DNA of 14,657 nt from Candidatus Altimarinota bacterium (GTDB taxonomy: Bacteria > Patescibacteriota > Gracilibacteria > BD1-5 > UBA6164): assembly GCA_020631575.1 (NCBI GenBank), contig JAHDGX010000019.1, positions 2,903-17,559 on the forward strand. The letters run 5' to 3'. The notes under the pieces are model-generated. The model was not told where the DNA came from. It searched no databases and saw only the letters and a list, made by a program, of their open reading frames with translations. Each line of letters begins with the position of its first letter. Position 1 is the first letter of the stretch. A program made the translations under genes and the position numbers. Shown here one piece after another: positions 1-9,723 of the stretch.

Positions 1-39
1 AAAATAGTATATTATTTATATAAATTTTAATGAGTTGCA

Positions 40-2805
40 ATGAAACTAAAATTCTACTATAAGATTCCTTGATTCACTATTCCTGAACTTATTGTTATTA
101 TCAGTATTATTTCAATCCTATCTACTATGGGTTTTGTTGGGTACAATAGGTATACTCAAGATGCTCGTGAAACAGTTCGTAAGACTCATGTCTCTGATAT
201 TAAAAAAGTAATGCAACTATATAAGCAAAAGCATCTAAAATATCCTGAACCTACAAATGGAGTTAATATTACATATTCATGATCTATAGTGTGGACACAG
301 GGAACTTTTGGAAAAACAACTATGGCTCAAATTGGAAAAATATTTTGAAATATGAGAGATCCAAAGCACGATAATGAATATACATATTCACTTACTCAAA
401 ATAAACGTGAATACCAATTAGGAGTAGTCTTTGAAAAGCATGATAGATTAAATGAACTTATTTCTCAAGCCCCTCCTTTTCCTTCGGTGTTGTCAGAGAC
501 ATATGCATCTTCTGCCTTTGATCCATCAGTTTATGATCCTATTATTTGGCTCTCGAGTGAAGATGTTAATGGTGATGGAAATACAACAAATAATCCAAGT
601 ACTGGAACGGTGGTTTCAAATTGGGTAAATAAAGGCATTCTATGAGCAAGTTGAAACCCTACATTAACATGAAACGTCGAATTTGAATCTGCTGCATTGA
701 ATGGTTTTAATTCGATTGTTGTAGATCAAAACGCTGGAATATTGCTGAATAATTCAGATATTACAAGGGGGGAGATATACTACGTTCTTCATAAAACCAA
801 TAAAGCTGTAGGTTCATGACTCAGATGAGTTCAGGAGGGTTTTCATATTTGACCATGGCATAATTGTGTAGATTCGATCAATATCAATAAAAGTCCAGAA
901 TTTTATACCAATCTCAGTTGATGAAAAAAAGATCCTTATTTTTATTCTTTTTATACAGATAATGTAAATTATACTTTTCGGACTAATGGAAATAACCTAT
1001 GATTTTCTGGCCCCACCAATTCTATTACTTGAGTTACTTGGGCTTTTAATACAGCTTGACATGATGTTGAATCTAAAAGTAAAAAAAAGTGACAAAACTG
1101 TTCTAGTGCAGCTTCTAGCTCTACAGATATAGCAATTTGAGAGGTATTAATATTTGATTCAGATGTTTATGCTTTAACAGAAGAGGATAGGCTAAAAATT
1201 GAGTGATACCTAGCTTGGAAATGGGGGTTAGAGTCTAAGCTTCCTACTGATCATCCTTTTAAAAGTAATCCTCCAGAATGACCAACGGATGAGTGAATTG
1301 TGCAAGATGTTGTAGTCGATTCATGAGTTTATGTAGAATGAGATTATAATGGTATTATTGCACATACTTCTTCTTGAAGTACTCACTTTGTTTTAGCAGC
1401 ACCATCTATTATCACAACTGATATTCTTGATACAGATTTACAATCTATTATTTCGAACCGGAAGTTTGCATATTCATGATACCATAGTATTCCATCTAGT
1501 TATAGTGGGAGTATTCAAGTTAAAGATTCAGTATTTCCCTATTATAGCGAATATCCTTTGTTATTTCAATGAACAAAGGAAGAGTTAGGATCCTACAATG
1601 GTTTAAAGAACGTTAATGATCAAATACGGTATAAATATAGAAGCAGTGTTATCTATCCTAATATTGAAAACTACTTATCAGATCACAAATTATGATATTT
1701 AGAGAATATTCTTGGCAACCATATTTGAATTAACCCTATTAAACCCTTCTTTTGTAGTGAAATATTGGAATCAAGATTTATATTCAATATCGCGAAAGAG
1801 GCTGGATTAAGTGGCAATAGTTCTTCAACTTTATGATATTGACTTCCTGCATTAACAAATGGAGTTATTGATAATGCAGGGGATCTTGACTATGAGTATC
1901 ATTCAGAAACAGGAACTTGATATATACAACTTGACTGGGATAATGATAAAACGATATGATTTATTAGAATTTTTAATAGAGTGAATCAAGATAGTGATAA
2001 ACTTACAGGTGCTATTTTAAGTTTATATGATGAAAACGATGTAGTACTTTATGAGCATACTCTTTGGGATACTTCAAATGATTATTTAATAGATTTTGAT
2101 TTAGTTGCATTATGAGAAGTATATAATAATGTAAGGTATCTAAGGCTAGAGACTACTGATACAAACCCCCTCCATGTACGTGAAATAGAAGTGTATGTAT
2201 GAGGGGATATACAAGATGGGTACTATACTGTTGATAGTGATGGAATATGAGGAAAAGAACCGTATCAAGTATATTGTGACATGACTACAGACGGCTTATG
2301 ATGGACTAAAGTAAGTGAAAATTTTATAAGTTATGGAAATTTTGAAACCATGAGAGATCCTGATAACTTTACAGGATATTTCTCAAGTGGATCTATTAAT
2401 AATATATCTGATAATACCATAAGAAGTGATATTACTCCTCCTAATCAAATTTCAAATGCTAATGTATTAGAACATAGAGGTATATCAACATCGTCCTATA
2501 ATTTGGAATTTGATAACATTCCGAATGTAGAGTTTACATCAGAGATTCGTTTATGAGCATGGGTGAGAGGATCAAATAAAACTCCATTTTCATATACTAT
2601 AAATTATGAAGGAGAAAGCCCAGTTATTGTTTCATCTACTATAAATGGGGATGTGGCTGACCCAGATGCATGGAGATATGAGGAGATACGAATACCTCTT
2701 ACGAATACACTTGAGAAATTTACTTGGGAGTTAGGGAGATGAATCAATGCTACTAGTGACCCATATTATATTACAGGTCTTTCTCTCGAACTTTTTTACA
2801 ATTAG
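40..2805 (+). CDS. Giant type IV pilin-like surface adhesin with LamG-like, F5/8-type-C-like and fibrinogen-like modules (code 25)
   Basis: I see one 921-residue frame ending in TAG, with about 36 in-frame UGA codons read as Gly. Residues 1-16 form a class III (prepilin) signal, KIPG|FTIPE, with Glu at +5 of the mature protein and a hydrophobic helix to about residue 33. A PulG-like pseudopilin domain follows to about 135, ending in a YTYSLTQNKREYQLG stretch. Residues about 165-413 look like a concanavalin A/LamG-like domain: WLSSEDVNGDG at the start and IEGYLAWKWGL near the end. Residues 431-577 match a module in the next gene. Residues about 590-723 resemble an F5/8 type C (discoidin) domain, and YCDMTTDGLGW at 745-755 is a fibrinogen-like signature. 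Pilin-family processing implies export and assembly at the cell surface; carbohydrate or protein binding is inferred from the lectin-like folds. The next gene starts 9 bases after the stop, so they are probably co-transcribed. The 39 upstream bases are AT-rich with no Shine-Dalgarno. Domain limits are estimates. Confidence 0.85.
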
Positions 2806-2814
2806 AATAAATAT

Positions 2815-4356
2815 ATGTCTATTAATAAACCTGCCTTCACACTTGTAGAGCTTTTAGTTGTAGTAACTATCTTGGCAATTCTTGGGACTATTTGATCTAT
2901 ATATTTATTTAATAGCTTCTCTGTCTCTCGTGATTCTGCTAGAAAAACATCTTTTAATCTTATAGGAACAAATTTAGAGTTATTTTATTCAGAGAATTCA
3001 CAATACCCTCTACCTGATGATTATACTGATATTATGTATAATGATTGAGTTGCCTGGTCTCAAGGAGTTTTTTGAGAAACTGTTACACGACAAATAAAAA
3101 ACTTTGGTCAAGAAACACCATTTGATCCAATGTTTAATAATTATTATACTTATTCTGTTACAAATAATGAAAAAGAGTATCAAATAGGATGAATACTTGA
3201 AGCACTTGAAGAAGAAGAAGAGATTTGAGATCTAAGTCTTATACCAGAGTCGCACGCATGAGTTGAGACGGCTTATGTACAATGATCTTATAACCAAATT
3301 ATGATCAGAGTTAGGGAAACTTGATGAGAGTATACATATATTGCTGCCCCATCTATTGTTGCAGCAGATCTAAGTTCTACATGAGTTATAGATATTATTA
3401 CAAATCAGCAGCTTGTATATAATGAATTTTTTAATCTTCCTGCTTCATATAGTGATTTTTTGGATACAGAAAGAGGATTCAACTTTAATGTGAGTGACCC
3501 TATTGTGTTTTCTGGAAGTACGGAGTACTTAAGATCACAGGATGGGATGAATGATTTTTTGGAAAAATTACGGTATATATATTCTGTGACACCTACAGAG
3601 TCATTTGATAAATATATATCCTTTATAGCTGATGATGGAATATCTAAAATGAAGAAATTTTTACAAAAATATTTTCAGGTATCATTTTCTTACGGGTTTA
3701 ATTGTCAGGATTTATTTGATCAATGAGAGGCTTTAGAGGATAAATATTATGATATTGATATAGATTGACCATGACCTGAACCAGTTAAAAGTGTCTATTG
3801 TGATATTAGAGATGGCTCCATTGCTCTCACAAGAATTTGAGAAAACTACTTGTGATTGAACGGTTGAGATTTTGCAGGGTGAAATAATATTTCTACTAAC
3901 TACTATACCCTCTATCCAAGTAGTTGAGACAATAATATCGTATTACTTGATAATCCTGGAGATTCATCGTACGTTTTACATCAAGTATGATCAAACACAT
4001 CAAATTATGAAGTTCATTTTGATGATTTCTCTCAAATAAAAGCATGAGATTTTATTCGTATGAGTTTGTGGGTTAGTGATAATACAGAAGAGTGGACAAA
4101 TTTATTGTTACTTAATCCCGAATCTGGATATATGTTTCATAATAGAATCTATTATAACGATGGTACTTTTTCTTCAAATGGAGAAATAAACATTCTAGAA
4201 ACTAGAAATATATGATGAAGAACATGGAGAAAAATGGAAGTATTTCACCAGGTTAGGAAAGATCCTCAATCGTTTTCATGGTATATAGGTTTAGATAGCG
4301 AAAATATAAAAAATCTTTACTTTACATGAGTAAGATTAGAGCTATATAGACACTAA
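2815..4356 (+). CDS. Second large type IV pilin-like surface protein with fibrinogen-like motif (code 25)
   Basis: This is a 513-residue frame ending in TAA, with UGA read as Gly throughout. The N-terminus is a prepilin signal, NKPA|FTLVELLVV, with Ala instead of Gly at -1 and Glu at +5, followed by one hydrophobic helix. A pseudopilin domain runs to about residue 130 and contains YYTYSVTNNEKEYQIG, like the upstream protein. Residues 154-304 match residues 431-577 of that protein, for example AAPSIVAAD against AAPSIITTD. A fibrinogen-like start follows: C297-QDLF, a Tyr-rich loop, then VYCD at C329. The C-terminal 180 residues look like a beta-rich, carbohydrate-binding-like region with no clear family. 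It has no LamG-like or F5/8-like module, so it is a shorter paralogue. Both proteins probably use the same pilus or secretion machinery, which is not encoded here. The stop lies one base from the convergent AMMECR1 gene. Confidence 0.82.
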
Positions 4357-4357
4357 T

Positions 4358-4894
4358 TTAATAATTACTTTCTACGAGAGTTTCTATTTTATAGAGTATA
4401 TAGTCTTTATCATTTACGGATTCACCTTCAAGTTTATTTTTCAGTACTGGAAGAAAATCACTTCAAATCATAAGTTTTGCTGACATATTTGGAAGTACTA
4501 CAGCAAGTTTTTCATAGTTTCTATTTATTGCGATAATACCGTGTTTTACAGGATCTGTAGTATCTATTTCTTTGGTAGTAATCATAGCTCGCTCAGTTAT
4601 TTTATCTACTCTAACCTGTATCGATTCTGCTTCATCAAGTGTAAGAGGAGTAAATCTCTTATCTGCTGTAAGAGCCTGCATAGTATTTGATATAAGCTCA
4701 GAGGCTAGATTTTTGTGTATTTCTTTTATATTTCCTGCAGATCCTCGTACTTCTCAATTTTTATAGAGTGTCACAAAACAGCATCAGGCCTCGCTCATAA
4801 GAGTGTTGTTTGCATCTAAACCAAGTTCTTCTATTTTTGGTTCTCGCATTTTTGAAAAATATTGTCTTAGTATATTTTCTACTATTTCTTTCAT
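4358..4894 (-). CDS. AMMECR1 domain protein
   Basis: The 178-residue frame ends in TAA and uses several UGA codons as Gly. It matches the AMMECR1 family in length and order: CCFVTLYKNGEVRGSAGNI near residues 39-57, an RFTPLTLDE segment near the middle, then a DPVKHGIIAINR beta strand and a VVLPNMS segment. In most members the first motif reads LRGCIG; here it is VRGSAG, so the usual cysteine is replaced. The family's biochemical role is not settled. AMMECR1 genes often sit near radical-SAM or MEMO genes, but no MEMO gene is seen here. This is the last gene of the six-gene minus-strand operon and starts 10 bases after the preceding stop. The ATG was chosen because it directly precedes the conserved region; there is no Shine-Dalgarno. 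Confidence 0.85.
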
Positions 4895-4904
4895 AAGTTT
4901 GTTT

Positions 4905-5660
4905 TTATATGCTATTTTTTTGCTCTTCTTCTCTGAGAGCTTCTTTTTCTTCTTGCTCTATTTGATAGAATATATCTCATAGACCATCTAGATTTGTGAG
5001 TCTATTATAATGATAGTATCAAAGCTCAAAAATACCTTTAAAAAATACTAAACTTGTATTAATAAGTGGAAGCATGATAAGCATAGAGAGAAGTTTAGCA
5101 TACCCCCCTTGAATGGATCCAAATAGTATAAGAGTGAAAATACTCGTAAAAAATAACGCTATAAAACTTCCATAGACCCCAGTTAATATGTATCTATAGT
5201 TATTAAGTATTTCGAGTATGAGAGAGCTTCAAAAAGCAAGAACTATACAATGTATAATAAATACAATCATGATATTATCATAACTTAAGAGTCCTGTATA
5301 TATGTATACAGGAGTGATACACATGTACGTAAGTATTCCAAAGAATCCGAGCTGCGCGTAGGTAGTTGTATTTTTTTTATATCTTTCTGGTGACGTCATG
5401 TGTAGCAATATACTTGAGCATACAAGACTCACCATTGTTGCTATGAAAGTTATAAATGAAAGTATGAATGGGAACATAGAATTAGTTGTAGCTCCAAGTT
5501 GTTGCTGTGAAAATGTATTTGGGATACTTGCACCAAGAATACTTGAGCTTCAAAACACTATGATGAGTATAATAATACTTCCAATAAATCCGGATATCAT
5601 GGCTCATAGGGAGTTGAGTCCAATGTCGGAAAGTGTAATTTTTTTAGGTCCAAATGACAT
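4905..5660 (-). CDS. Unknown multi-pass membrane protein
   Basis: I do not recognise this 251-residue protein. It reads through UGA as Gly and ends in TAA. After a short polar N-terminus (MSFGPKKITLSD) there are about six hydrophobic segments, near residues 18-38, 62-87, 104-123, 126-146, 158-182 and 187-207. The first is Gly/Ile-rich, as in GAMISGFIGSIIIL. The tail from about residue 215 is soluble and highly charged (IEQEEKEALREEEQ), probably cytoplasmic. No catalytic motif is visible. It sits between lspA (9 bases after its stop) and the AMMECR1 gene (10 bases before its start), so it is translated as part of the operon. A role in the envelope is only a guess from the membrane topology and the lspA neighbour. 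Confidence 0.78.
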
Positions 5661-5669
5661 AGTAGTGAT

Positions 5670-6116
5670 TTAGGAAGTAAATCGAAAGTAGTAGTATAGT
5701 ATTCAAACAGCTCATATACTAATATAGCTATCTGCCATATTAAACACTGCGAAGCGTTCTAGAGAAATAAAATCTACCACATATCCTTGGAATATTCTCT
5801 CCCAAGCGTTTCATAGTGCTCCAGCAAAAATGAGAGCGTAAGAAATGTCGAGTAAGCTAGATTTTTTTTGCTTTTCCTCTTTCCAATAATAGTAAAATAT
5901 CCCAAAAATCAAAATCACAGTTATGATTTTCAGAAGCATTCCAGAGAGAGGAATAGAAAAGGCTATACCAGTATTTTGAGCGTAAAATAGAGAAAGTATA
6001 TTTGAGAGTATGATAACCTCTCCTTGTAGGTAATTTTCTGCCCAATATTTTGTATACGCGTCAATACAGATGAGCAGCGCAGTAATCAGAAAGTAGATGC
6101 TTATATGTATTTTCAT
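5670..6116 (-). CDS. lspA: Lipoprotein signal peptidase (signal peptidase II)
   Basis: LspA is an inner-membrane aspartic protease that removes the signal peptide from diacylglyceryl-modified prolipoproteins. The 148-residue product has the family's compact four-helix layout. Visible motifs are D19 and K23 in the first helix (IDAYTKYWAENYL), NTGIAFS, and the two catalytic aspartates in YVVDFI (D115) and FNMADS (D129). The usual GNxxDR box appears as GNAWER, with Glu for Asp and its glycine encoded by UGA (5811-5813). Without recoding, the gene would lose its last 47 residues, including both catalytic aspartates. The 5' end overlaps the 3' end of mtaB by 16 bases, which suggests translational coupling. 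The start is set by the hydrophobic N-terminus MKIHISIYFLI. Confidence 0.95.
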
Positions 6117-7450
6117 ACTACGATATTATTCTTTTTTGGTATTCCAGCAATTATTTCGATGTTATTATTATCACACTCTATATAATTTTCACTCCAACCT
6201 GACCATCATGTGTTGTCAGACTTTTCGATGAGCACTTTGAGCACTTTTCATTTTTGTGAGCTCTTAAAAGTTTCTCTTACTTGTTCTCAGAGTTCCATGA
6301 GTCTATTCATCCGATCTTTTTTTATATTTTCTGAAACTTGATTCTTAAACTTTCCTGCAGGAACAGATTCTCACATGGTATGCGCTGAAAAGGGGAAAGC
6401 ATGAAGTTTTGTAATCTTGTAATCCTTTACGAGATTATATGTATCCATGAAGTCTTGTTCTGATTCTCCAGGGAATCAAACAATGAGATCAGCTCCTATA
6501 GATATTTCTACTCCATCTTCACGCTTGATATTTCTTATCTTTCAGAGTAGTCTTTTCATATATTCACCGTCGTAGTGACGAGCCATAGACTTGAGTGTGT
6601 TGGTAGATCCTGATTGCACTGAAAAGTGAAAATGTGGATAGATACGTTCTTCTCATAGGATTTTTATGACAGCATCATCAATAAATTCTGGTCCCAGAGA
6701 AGAGATTCTGATTCTTGGAATAGAAGTATTATCTAGGAGTTCCCTGAGTAGTTCAGCAAATCTTGATCATCATCATGAGATTCAGTTTTTTACGAGATCC
6801 TGAGAAAAATTTTGTATATCATGCGTGTTTTCAAGTCACCATGCAGAGAGATTCACACCCGTAAGTACGACCTCTTTTCACCCCTCAGATTCAAAATTTT
6901 TAATTTCATCTATGATATCCTCAGCTGCTCTGTAATAATGTCTTCCTCTTTTTTGAACTGTGAGACAAAAGGTACAAAAGCTATCACATCCTCACTGTAT
7001 GAGTATGAATTTCTTTGTGTAAATCTGCGTTTTTTGTGCTGCTTTGAGTTTAGAGAGGTCTATTCTGGGTTTCGGGCTTTTAGTTGACGCTTTATTATTT
7101 ACTTCTTGTTGCTCATCCTCTCGTAGGGATTTTTTCGGAGTATCTTCTATTGGAGCTTCATCAAGGACTTCGATTTTTTCTTTTGCATAAGCGAGATCAG
7201 GATAGATCTCAAAAAAGTCATCTTGAGCTTTTCCATCTTTAAAAGCCCCACATCAAGAAATGTATATTTTTCCGTTTTTTGACGTGCTTTCAAGCTCTTT
7301 TTTTACGAATCGAACCCATTTTCTCTTCGCAGAATCAGTCACAACACAAGAGGCAACAAAAGTCCCTGTTTTATCAGAGAGATACTCAGAGTTGAGCCAC
7401 CTATCGGTATAATATTTGTTGACTTTACAGCCAAAAACCTTGTATTGCAT
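6101..7450 (-). CDS. mtaB: tRNA t6A37 methylthiotransferase MtaB (radical SAM)
   Basis: The enzyme adds a methylthio group to t6A at position 37 of ANN-decoding tRNAs, using two 4Fe-4S clusters and SAM. The 449-residue frame has all three parts. The N-terminal methylthiotransferase domain starts with GCKVN, typical of MtaB rather than MiaB or RimO, and has cluster cysteines C8, C35 and C67. The radical SAM core has C155-DSF-C159-TF-C162, followed by the RISSLGPE, FHFSVQSGS and DLIVGFPGE stretches. A C-terminal TRAM domain contains GGSGGENYIEC. A charged Lys/Glu-rich linker lies near residues 90-125. The ATG at 7450 is chosen because GCKVN follows within six residues. It lies 55 bases downstream of the rsmF-like gene and overlaps lspA. 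The conserved SGC and QGGC glycines include UGA codons. Confidence 0.92.
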
Positions 7451-7505
7451 GAGATATATGAGTTTTAAACCTCGATATTGTATGATTTTTTGTAAAAATT
7501 CAAGT

Positions 7506-8876
7506 TTATACTTTCCTCATAAACCTACTTTCCAGGAGGCTTTTCATAACTCCTCATTTTATCTTAACGCAGCCAGCTGGGGTAGTGTTACTATGTATTT
7601 GATAATAGCCATCATGCCATTGATCATCCATTTCTATTTCTCATCCCGAGTAGAGCGTGTGGATCATCTCATCATTTACAGGGAGAGTATTTTTCTCAAA
7701 TATTTCAAAATTTGTTCCGAGAAAGAAGTTAGGATGAAACTCTCCATCTTCAAGTTTTCATATTTTTACTCACATCTTATAAAAGAAAAAGTGTTCCCAA
7801 AAAAAATCTATATTTTTCTCTCCGTAATATATTTCATTCCTATAAGTATAAAATTTACCTGGAAACTCGAGAGAGAAGTTCTCAGTGAGATAGTTTCTTA
7901 CTGTTTTCTCACTTGTATTTGAAAGTTTTTCAAATCACTGAGTATGTGTTTGGAGATTTGTTTTTACTTTTATATCCTCTACAGATTCTTTTTTAATCAG
8001 CTTTACTACAAAGAATCCTCAGGTGTTATTTTTATGAGGCCAAGCTCTGATGAGTGGATTTGAAGTGTCTTCACTGAGAGAAATAATCCTAAAATAATCT
8101 CAATACTTGTCCGTAAGCTTATTGATAATATCTTCGTTTTCTAGTCTGTTGAGAGTACAGGTTGAGTATACAAGTTCTCATCATACTTTCAGAGCTATAA
8201 ATGCTGATTCTAGAAGCTGAAATTGTAGTTTTGCGATACGCTTAATATTTTTGAGATTCCAGTACTTGAGTGCGTCATCTGTCTTGTATGCTGTTCACTC
8301 ACCAGAACAGGGAGCATCAAGAAGTATCTTATCAAAAGTTTCAGGATAGTTTTTAAAATGCCTCCCATCAAAATTTGTGACATATACATTCTTTGCTCCA
8401 AGTCGGTCTGTATTTTCATGGAGCTGTCTCATGCGCGATTTATCTATCTCGTTTGCGATAATAAGTGAGTTTGGATAATATTCTGTGAGCTGCGTTGTTT
8501 TTCATCCTGGACTTGCAGACATATCAAGGATGTTATATTCAGTCTCATCTATCATATCTTCTGACATGTAAAATGGGGAAGAACTTGCAGCAAGCTCTTG
8601 CATATAGATATAACCAGCTATATGTTCGAGAGTATGTCCGAGCGCGAGGGAAGTATCTTCACGGTCAATATAAAACATATTCTCTCCAAGCGAGGTTTCT
8701 CAGAGAGTCCAATTATTTTTTAGTGCAAGAGCTTTAAAATCTTCTACTGAAATTTTATTCGTATTTACTCTGAGAGTTTTTTTCAGAGGCTTATTTAGAG
8801 CAGCTTCAAAATCTTTCATTTCCTGCTCTTGGAATTGAAATGTTTCTTGTATGTAGTTTAGAAAGTCTTGTTTCAT
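7506..8876 (-). CDS. RsmF-like RNA (cytosine-C5)-methyltransferase, NOL1/NOP2/Sun family
   Basis: This 456-residue SAM-dependent methyltransferase makes 5-methylcytosine in RNA. Motif I is DMSASPGGKTTQL (SASPGGK at residues 120-126; the second Gly is UGA). Motif IV is DAPCSGEGT, with Cys190 expected to release the product. Motif VI is YSTCTLN, with Cys240 expected to be the nucleophile. An N-terminal substrate-binding region (LRVNTNK) precedes the core. The C-terminal ~170 residues form an extension that ends in GCVKIKGG, like the RsmF/YebU C-terminal domain; RsmB would carry its extra domain at the N-terminus. That supports 16S rRNA as substrate, but the exact cytosine cannot be assigned from sequence. 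The ATG overlaps the upstream stop by one base (TAATG), so translation is probably coupled. Many short plus-strand open frames here are shadows of this gene. Confidence 0.9.
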
Positions 8877-9610
8877 TATTTTCTAAAGCTTTCAAGGATT
8901 TCTTTTGCTATATCTTTTCCTCCAAGACCAAAAGAAAGTCCAAGGGAAATGGTGAGTGTTGTTATGAAACCAAGGAAGAGAGCGTTGATTATAAATTCAT
9001 CTACAATCTGGATATAGTTGAGCATAATCATGAGCGTAAAAAACATGATGATGACCTTTGCTCACATCGCTATGATTTTCGAAGTTTTGTCTTTTGTAAG
9101 TTCGAGTGCTTGGTAAATAATATCATGAATAGAGTTTGCAAATCTTACTCCAAAAAATCCTATTACTATACCTATAAAGAGATTTGGAAGATATGCAAGT
9201 AGATCTTGCATGAAGTTTTCTACCTCAGTGATTCCAATTACTACTATAGCCCACCTAAAAAACAGAAGAAACACATAGTAAGAAAATGCTTTGGCTGTAA
9301 TTCGATCATAACGAATTTTTTTTGGTTTTTCTTCTTTTTTTTCTTTTTCTATGTCTTTTGCAGCTTTCGGGTCTTTATCTACTATCTTAGTAGTGTTTTC
9401 TTCGAATCCATCCCAAAGTCTATTAATAAGGTCAACAATCCCAAATTTCCAAAATATGTAGAGAGTTGCTCTGTATATTCCGTAAGAAATCACAACTCAA
9501 ATAGCGAGAATCATCATAGCCTTGAGTCATTTTACCCCGTAGAGTTCAAGAGCAGATATTACTTCATTAGAAAGTCGTTCAAAGACCTCATATGCAAATC
9601 AAAAATCCAT
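8876..9610 (-). CDS. Mechanosensitive-channel-like membrane protein (conserved TM-helix family)
   Basis: This is a 244-residue integral membrane protein, the first gene of the minus-strand operon. A short amphipathic N-terminus (MDFGFAYEVFERLS) leads to a hydrophobic segment near residues 28-52. A highly charged Lys/Glu linker lies near 60-85 (EKEKKEEKPKK), followed by three or more membrane helices. The C-terminus, LSFGLGGKDIAKEILE, resembles the pore-lining helix and following turn of MscS-type channels and the 'conserved TM helix' family (PF05552). No downstream MscS beta domain is present; the protein stops seven residues after that motif. It may form or regulate a small-conductance osmotic channel, but this is inferred from one motif. 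Its stop overlaps the next start codon by one base. The ATG at 9610 is the first in frame after the candidate promoter; there is no Shine-Dalgarno. Confidence 0.75.
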
Positions 9611-9639
9611 AGCTAATTAGTTTTAAATATTACTTCTAA

Positions 9640-9667
9640 AATATAGGAAAATAGGGAATAAAAGCAA
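9640..9667 (-). promoter_or_regulatory. Candidate promoter of the minus-strand operon
   Basis: On the minus strand, TTGCTT (9662-9667) is followed after 16 bases by TATATT (9640-9645). The -10 lies 30 bases upstream of the ATG at 9610. This suits a sigma-70-type promoter driving the six genes down to 4358. The -35 match is only moderate and AT-rich DNA gives chance matches. Confidence 0.45.
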
Positions 9668-9676
9668 AAAATAAAT

Positions 9677-9705
9677 TTGACTCTGTGAGTCCTCATACAT
9701 ATACT
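9677..9705 (+). promoter_or_regulatory. Near-consensus promoter of the tRNA-Gly(UCA) gene
   Basis: TTGACT (9677-9682) is separated by exactly 17 bases from TATACT (9700-9705). Each hexamer differs from the sigma-70 consensus at one position. Transcription would start near 9712, about a dozen bases before the tRNA. It is the best promoter in the window and lies 10 bases from the -35 box of the divergent operon promoter. Confidence 0.75.
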
Positions 9706-9723
9706 CTGACAGCTACATTTTTT

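Noticed and set aside
352..645. Short standard-code reading frames in 40-4356 as separate genes or decayed pseudogenes
   Set aside because: They lie in one frame each, separated only by TGA. Joining them with TGA as Gly restores continuous domains and a prepilin signal.
2350..2366. Repeated MRDP-coding sequence at 352 and 2350 as a duplication
   Set aside because: Only about 11 bases match and the flanks differ; the contexts are a pilin domain and a fibrinogen-like region.
7416..7922. 168-codon plus-strand frame as a gene
   Set aside because: It is antisense to the rsmF-like and mtaB genes, whose motifs are clear; its product has no recognisable features.
9206..9616. 136-codon plus-strand frame with a long run of Phe
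   Set aside because: The Phe run is the antisense of the Lys/Glu-rich linker of the MscS-like protein.
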